Shown here: one piece after another, positions 6,901 to 9,545 of the stretch
Layout of the letters: the number at the start of each line of letters is the position of its first letter
How positions within the stretch are numbered: position 1 is the stretch's first letter
Source of the DNA: WQUF01 sp031549885
GTDB lineage: Bacteria > Bacillota > Clostridia > Clostridiales > Clostridiaceae
Assembly (NCBI GenBank): GCA_031549885.1
Contig: JAVBPD010000080.1
Span: forward strand, 1 to 9,545
Length of the DNA stretch: 9,545 bases
Reading direction: 5' to 3'
Program-made: the position numbers and the translations under genes
Notes under the pieces: generated by a model
What the model was told of the DNA's origin: nothing
The model's input: the letters and a program-made list of their open reading frames with translations, nothing else
Database searches by the model: none

Positions 6901-7719
6901 TTAAAATTTTATATTTTTAAATTTTTCAGTTTGAACTTTAATGCCTATTTCAGTAGCAAATCTTTCTATGCTAGATGCTCCAAAGAATCCATCTACGTTT
7001 TTAGTTTTTCTTAAAACATATTCAGCATCTTCAGGCTCTGCAATAGGTCCTCCATGGCAGATAACCATAATATCTTCATTTACTGATTTTGCAGCATCGC
7101 AAATATTTTGAATTTTTTTAACGCAGTCATCTAAGGAAAGGGCGGTTTTTGCACCGATTGTGCCTTTAGTAGTGAGACCCATATGAGCTACTAAAATATC
7201 AGCTCCTGCTGTTGCCATTTTTATAGCCTCTTCTTCATTAAATACATAAGGAGTTGTAAGCATATCAAGCTCATGGGCTTTATGTATCATATCCACTTCA
7301 AGATCATATCCCATTCCTGTTTCTTCTAAATTTTGTCTAAATACTCCATCAAATAAACCTACAGTTGGAAAATTTTGAACACCGCTAAAACCTTGAGCTT
7401 TAAGTTCTTTTAAGAAAACATTCATAAGCCTAAATGGGTCTGTTCCACATACACCTGCAAGCACTGGAGTGTGTTTAACAACAGGTAAAACTTCTCTTCC
7501 CATATCTACAACTATTTGGTTTGCATCGCCATAGGGCAAAAGGCCTGCAAGAGAGCCACGACCTGCCATTCTATACCTTCCTGAATTGTAAATAATAATT
7601 AAATCAACACCGCCTGCTTCAGCACTTTTAGCAGAAATACCAGTGCCAGCCCCTGCGCCTAAGATTATTTTTCCATTTTTAACTTGGTTCTTTAATTTAC
7701 TTATTATTTCTTCTCTCAT
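6901..7719 (-). CDS. Phosphoenolpyruvate-hydrolase-family TIM-barrel protein (PF09370/COG5564 type)
   Basis: The protein has 272 residues. The frame opens with a TTG at 7731, but GGAGG is followed 6 bases later by the ATG at 7719, which is taken as the start. Family features seen are KIILGAGAGTGISAKSAEAGGVDLIIIYNSGRYRMAGRGSLAGLLPYGDAN (17-67), PVLAGVCGTDPFRLM (85-99), GFSGVQNFPTVGLFDG (110-125), ILVAHMGLTTKGTIGAK (175-191), VICHGGPIAEPEDAEYVL (219-236) and GFFGASSIERFATE (244-257). These make a (beta/alpha)8 barrel with glycine-rich phosphate-binding loops near the end. The family is annotated as PEP hydrolase-like or predicted TIM-barrel enzyme, and its true reaction is uncertain. It equals the C-terminal domain of the plant Tm-1 protein and sits 12 bp after the gene for the N-terminal domain, so the two products are expected to act together. 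Confidence 0.93.
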   Translation of the reverse strand: MREEIISKLKNQVKNGKIILGAGAGTGISAKSAEAGGVDLIIIYNSGRYRMAGRGSLAGLLPYGDANQIVVDMGREVLPVVKHTPVLAGVCGTDPFRLMNVFLKELKAQGFSGVQNFPTVGLFDGVFRQNLEETGMGYDLEVDMIHKAHELDMLTTPYVFNEEEAIKMATAGADILVAHMGLTTKGTIGAKTALSLDDCVKKIQNICDAAKSVNEDIMVICHGGPIAEPEDAEYVLRKTKNVDGFFGASSIERFATEIGIKVQTEKFKNIKF

Positions 7720-7731
7720 ATTAACCTCCAA

Positions 7732-8943
7732 TTATTTATTTTCCATAAGTTCAATTAATCTATCACAAGCTTCTTTAGCAAATTCTTCATCATTAATGTG
7801 CTTATCTAGTTCATATACTTTAACTAATTTTAAATCGATATTTTGGCGTATTGCATTAAATAAAGCTTCATCTTCCTTTGGCCCATAAAATGCAAGACCC
7901 ACATCATCTATCATGGATACACCTTTTAGAGGAATCATTAAAGAAGTTTTTCCTTTTGCTTTATTTAATTGTTTAGCGATAATTTCACCTAATTTTGCAT
8001 TTTCTTCAACTGTTGTTCTCATAAGAGTTACAGCCAGATTGTGTTTGTATAGATTTCTATTTAAAAACTCTTTAGGCACAGTATCCATAGGTCCAAAATT
8101 AACCATGTCAAGGGCTCCTAAAGATACAACTTGAGGCACCCCATATTTTCCAGCAGCCTCTAATCTATTAGGACCAGCGCTTAATACTCCACCAAATAAT
8201 TCATCACACCATTCAGTAGTTGTAATATCTAAAACCCCTTCAAAAAATCCAGATTCAATTAAGGATTCCATGGTTTTTCCACCTATGCCAGTTGCATGAA
8301 ACACAATTACTTCATAGCCTTTATTTTCTAAATATTTTCTAGCATAATCTATACATGGAGTAGTTACACCAAACATGGTAGCAGCAATTAAAGGTTTTTT
8401 TGGAGTTTCTTTTTTTGACTCAAAGCTAAGCATTCCACACATTGCAAAAACTGCATTAGAAAATACCTTTTCAGATATTAAATTTATTCCTGCAACATCA
8501 ACGATGGAAGGGAACATTATAATATCGCTGGTACCTACATATTGAGTTGTATTTCCAGATGCTATCGTTGAAACCATAATCTTTGGAACTCCAATAGGTA
8601 AAGCTTTCATACCACTTGTTGCAATTGATGTACCTCCAGAGCCTCCAAAAGAAATTACACCTTGAAAATTCCCATCTTCATAAAGCTTTGGAAGAAGTTT
8701 TTCAATTCCTTTAGATAAGGCTTCTGTGGCAAAAGCTCTATCTTTTTTTTCTGTAATTTCAAAAAGGCTAAAACCTGAGGACTTTAACACTTCTTCATTT
8801 GAGACATCTGGTTTAAATAATGGATCAAAAACTCCACAATGTATTGTAAATGTCTTTAGACCTAATGATTCAAAAAGCTCCTTTACATATAAAAACTCAT
8901 TTCCCTTTGAATCAAAAGTGCCTAAAATAGCAACCGTTTTCAT
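7732..8943 (-). CDS. UPF0261 / Tm-1-like ATP-binding domain protein (PF06792)
   Basis: The protein has 403 residues, the usual family length. It starts at an ATG six bases after AAGGAGG. Recognisable blocks are VAILGTFDSKGNEFLYVKEL (4-23), TIHCGVFDP (33-41), GVISFGGSGGTSIATSGMKALPIGVPKIMVSTIASGNT (95-132, a glycine-rich nucleotide loop), GTSDIIMFPSIVDVAGIN (137-154), AATMFGVTTPCIDYAR (187-202), VFHATGIGGKTMESL (214-228), DITTTEWCDELFGGVLSAGPNRLEAA (239-264) and IDDVGLAFYGPKEDEALF (345-362). The family binds ATP in plant Tm-1, but its bacterial role is not known. The next gene encodes the PEP-hydrolase-family barrel that forms the other half of Tm-1, so the two genes form an operon. An extended -10 promoter lies upstream. 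Confidence 0.93.
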   Translation of the reverse strand: MKTVAILGTFDSKGNEFLYVKELFESLGLKTFTIHCGVFDPLFKPDVSNEEVLKSSGFSLFEITEKKDRAFATEALSKGIEKLLPKLYEDGNFQGVISFGGSGGTSIATSGMKALPIGVPKIMVSTIASGNTTQYVGTSDIIMFPSIVDVAGINLISEKVFSNAVFAMCGMLSFESKKETPKKPLIAATMFGVTTPCIDYARKYLENKGYEVIVFHATGIGGKTMESLIESGFFEGVLDITTTEWCDELFGGVLSAGPNRLEAAGKYGVPQVVSLGALDMVNFGPMDTVPKEFLNRNLYKHNLAVTLMRTTVEENAKLGEIIAKQLNKAKGKTSLMIPLKGVSMIDDVGLAFYGPKEDEALFNAIRQNIDLKLVKVYELDKHINDEEFAKEACDRLIELMENK

Positions 8944-9065
8944 AAAAACCCTCCTTAATTACTAAAGTTAAATTTATTATAGCACAATAAATTTGATTAG
9001 ATTAGTTATATTTTTATTTAAATAAACATAGATTTAAAGAGTATATAATTTTGCGGAGTGTAAAA
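8944..9065. promoter_or_regulatory. Divergent intergenic region between the Tm-1-like operon and the ParB-like gene
   Basis: This 122-bp very AT-rich spacer holds both start regions. It contains the extended -10 for the leftward operon and a perfect 14-bp palindrome (TTTATTTAAATAAA, 9013-9026) that could be an operator or merely chance. TATAAT at 9044-9049 is too close to the rightward ATG to leave room for a normal leader, so the rightward promoter is not clear. Confidence 0.4.
8976..8984 (-). promoter_or_regulatory. Likely extended -10 promoter for the Tm-1-like operon
   Basis: On the - strand TATAAT (8981 down to 8976) is directly preceded by TGC, an extended -10 (TGn). No good -35 is seen at a 16-18 base distance. 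It lies 32 bases before the ATG of the UPF0261 gene. Its form matches the promoter proposed for the lipoprotein operon at 5458-5466. Confidence 0.55.
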
Positions 9066-9545
9066 ATGAATAATGAATATGAAATTAATATAGAAGATTT
9101 AAACCTTGATATTGATTTAGAAAATTTAAAAAGCCGTGATGAAATTAGAAAAGACTTGATTTTAAATGATACAATTAAATATTCAAACACCATAGAATTT
9201 ATAAATTTAAACAATCTTGTGGAAATTGACCCTTCTATCAATTTTTTTGACTATCCAGATAATGAGGAATTTTTAGACCTCGTTTCATCTATTGAGCACT
9301 TTTCTATAATAAATCCCCTTCTTGTTATAAAAAATGAAAGTGATAACGAATATACAGTAGTAAGTGGCCGCAGCAGGCTCCTAGCTTTAAGAAGTCTTTA
9401 TAGGAATAGCAAAGATGATAGATTCTTATCTGTTCCTTGCATAATATTAGATAGCAAAACAAGTCCTAGCCTAATTCAAGGCATAATCATTTCTACAAAT
9501 TTAAAGTACAGAAAAATCTCAAGAGAAAATCTAATAAAATCCATA
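9066..9545 (+). CDS. ParB/Spo0J-type nuclease-domain (ParB N-terminal domain) protein, truncated by the window end
   Basis: The frame runs open to the last base, giving 160 residues, so the C-terminus is missing. The start ATG is 7 bases after GGAG (9055-9058). Residues 1-42 are acidic and form an unrecognised lead. From residue 43 a ParB N-terminal domain appears: IEFINLNNLVEIDPSINFFDYP (43-64), a DLVSSIEHFSIINPLLVI helix-strand block (71-88), VVSGRSRLLALRSL (98-111, the equivalent of the GERRxxA box) and STNLKYRKISRENLIKSI (143-160, the equivalent of the ENLxRxxLxPxE box). ParB family proteins use this domain for CTP binding in partition and for other DNA-related roles. It is divergent from the usual chromosomal ParB and no parA is visible in the window. 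It may instead be a plasmid- or ICE-type ParB-like protein. It is transcribed away from the Tm-1-like operon. Confidence 0.82.
   Translation, partial: MNNEYEINIEDLNLDIDLENLKSRDEIRKDLILNDTIKYSNTIEFINLNNLVEIDPSINFFDYPDNEEFLDLVSSIEHFSIINPLLVIKNESDNEYTVVSGRSRLLALRSLYRNSKDDRFLSVPCIILDSKTSPSLIQGIIISTNLKYRKISRENLIKSI

Noticed and set aside
9013..9026. 14-bp palindrome TTTATTTAAATAAA as an operator
   Set aside because: It is composed only of A and T in a very AT-rich spacer, so chance is a likely explanation; kept only as a note in the intergenic entry.
9044..9049. TATAAT as the -10 of the ParB-like gene
   Set aside because: It would start the transcript at about 9056, inside the GGAG ribosome site, and has no -35; most likely chance in AT-rich DNA.
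9014..9241. Leftward 75-residue open frame at the right edge
   Set aside because: It is opposite the ParB-like gene, which has a good ribosome site and family motifs; this frame is a low-complexity hydrophobic shadow.

Overview
The window is AT-rich with AT-biased codons, strong AGGAGG-type ribosome sites, several Cys-anchored lipoproteins and a clostridial-style IS605-group TnpB. This suggests a low-GC Gram-positive of the Clostridium type; that is an inference from composition and gene families, not from a marker gene. No rRNA, tRNA or CRISPR array was seen.

Left part, + strand (1-3130). The window opens inside a TnpB (IS200/IS605 RNA-guided nuclease) whose catalytic RuvC and zinc-finger half is intact. 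It is followed by about 130 bp of structured non-coding DNA that looks like the element's right end and the source of its guide (omega/reRNA) RNA. Next come a single-pass membrane protein with a DUF4367-like extracytoplasmic domain (probable anti-sigma-like protein) and a YfbK-type von Willebrand factor A lipoprotein. An ECF sigma gene would be expected just upstream of this pair, but the IS right end lies there instead.

Middle part, - strand (3145-5424). A compact bidirectional terminator separates the VWA gene from a convergent two-gene unit: a PstS-like substrate-binding lipoprotein, then 15 bp later a lipoprotein with degenerate WG-type repeats. No permease or ATPase gene accompanies them.

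Right part, - strand (5567-8943). A UPF0261/Tm-1-like ATP-binding protein and a PEP-hydrolase-family TIM-barrel protein are 12 bp apart. Together they match the two halves of the plant Tm-1 protein. A strong hairpin follows, then a GT1/GT28-type glycosyltransferase resembling bacterial sterol/UGT-like enzymes. Divergent from this cluster, at the right edge (9066 onward), begins a ParB/Spo0J-like nuclease-domain protein cut by the window end.

Four start codons were moved from the longest reading frame to internal ATGs because ribosome-site spacing decides the case (VWA lipoprotein, substrate-binding lipoprotein, glycosyltransferase, PEP-hydrolase-family protein). I see no single unified new system. 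The parts most worth a second look are the split Tm-1-like pair, the TnpB guide-RNA region beside a possibly sigma-less VWA module, and the orphan substrate-binding/WG lipoprotein pair.
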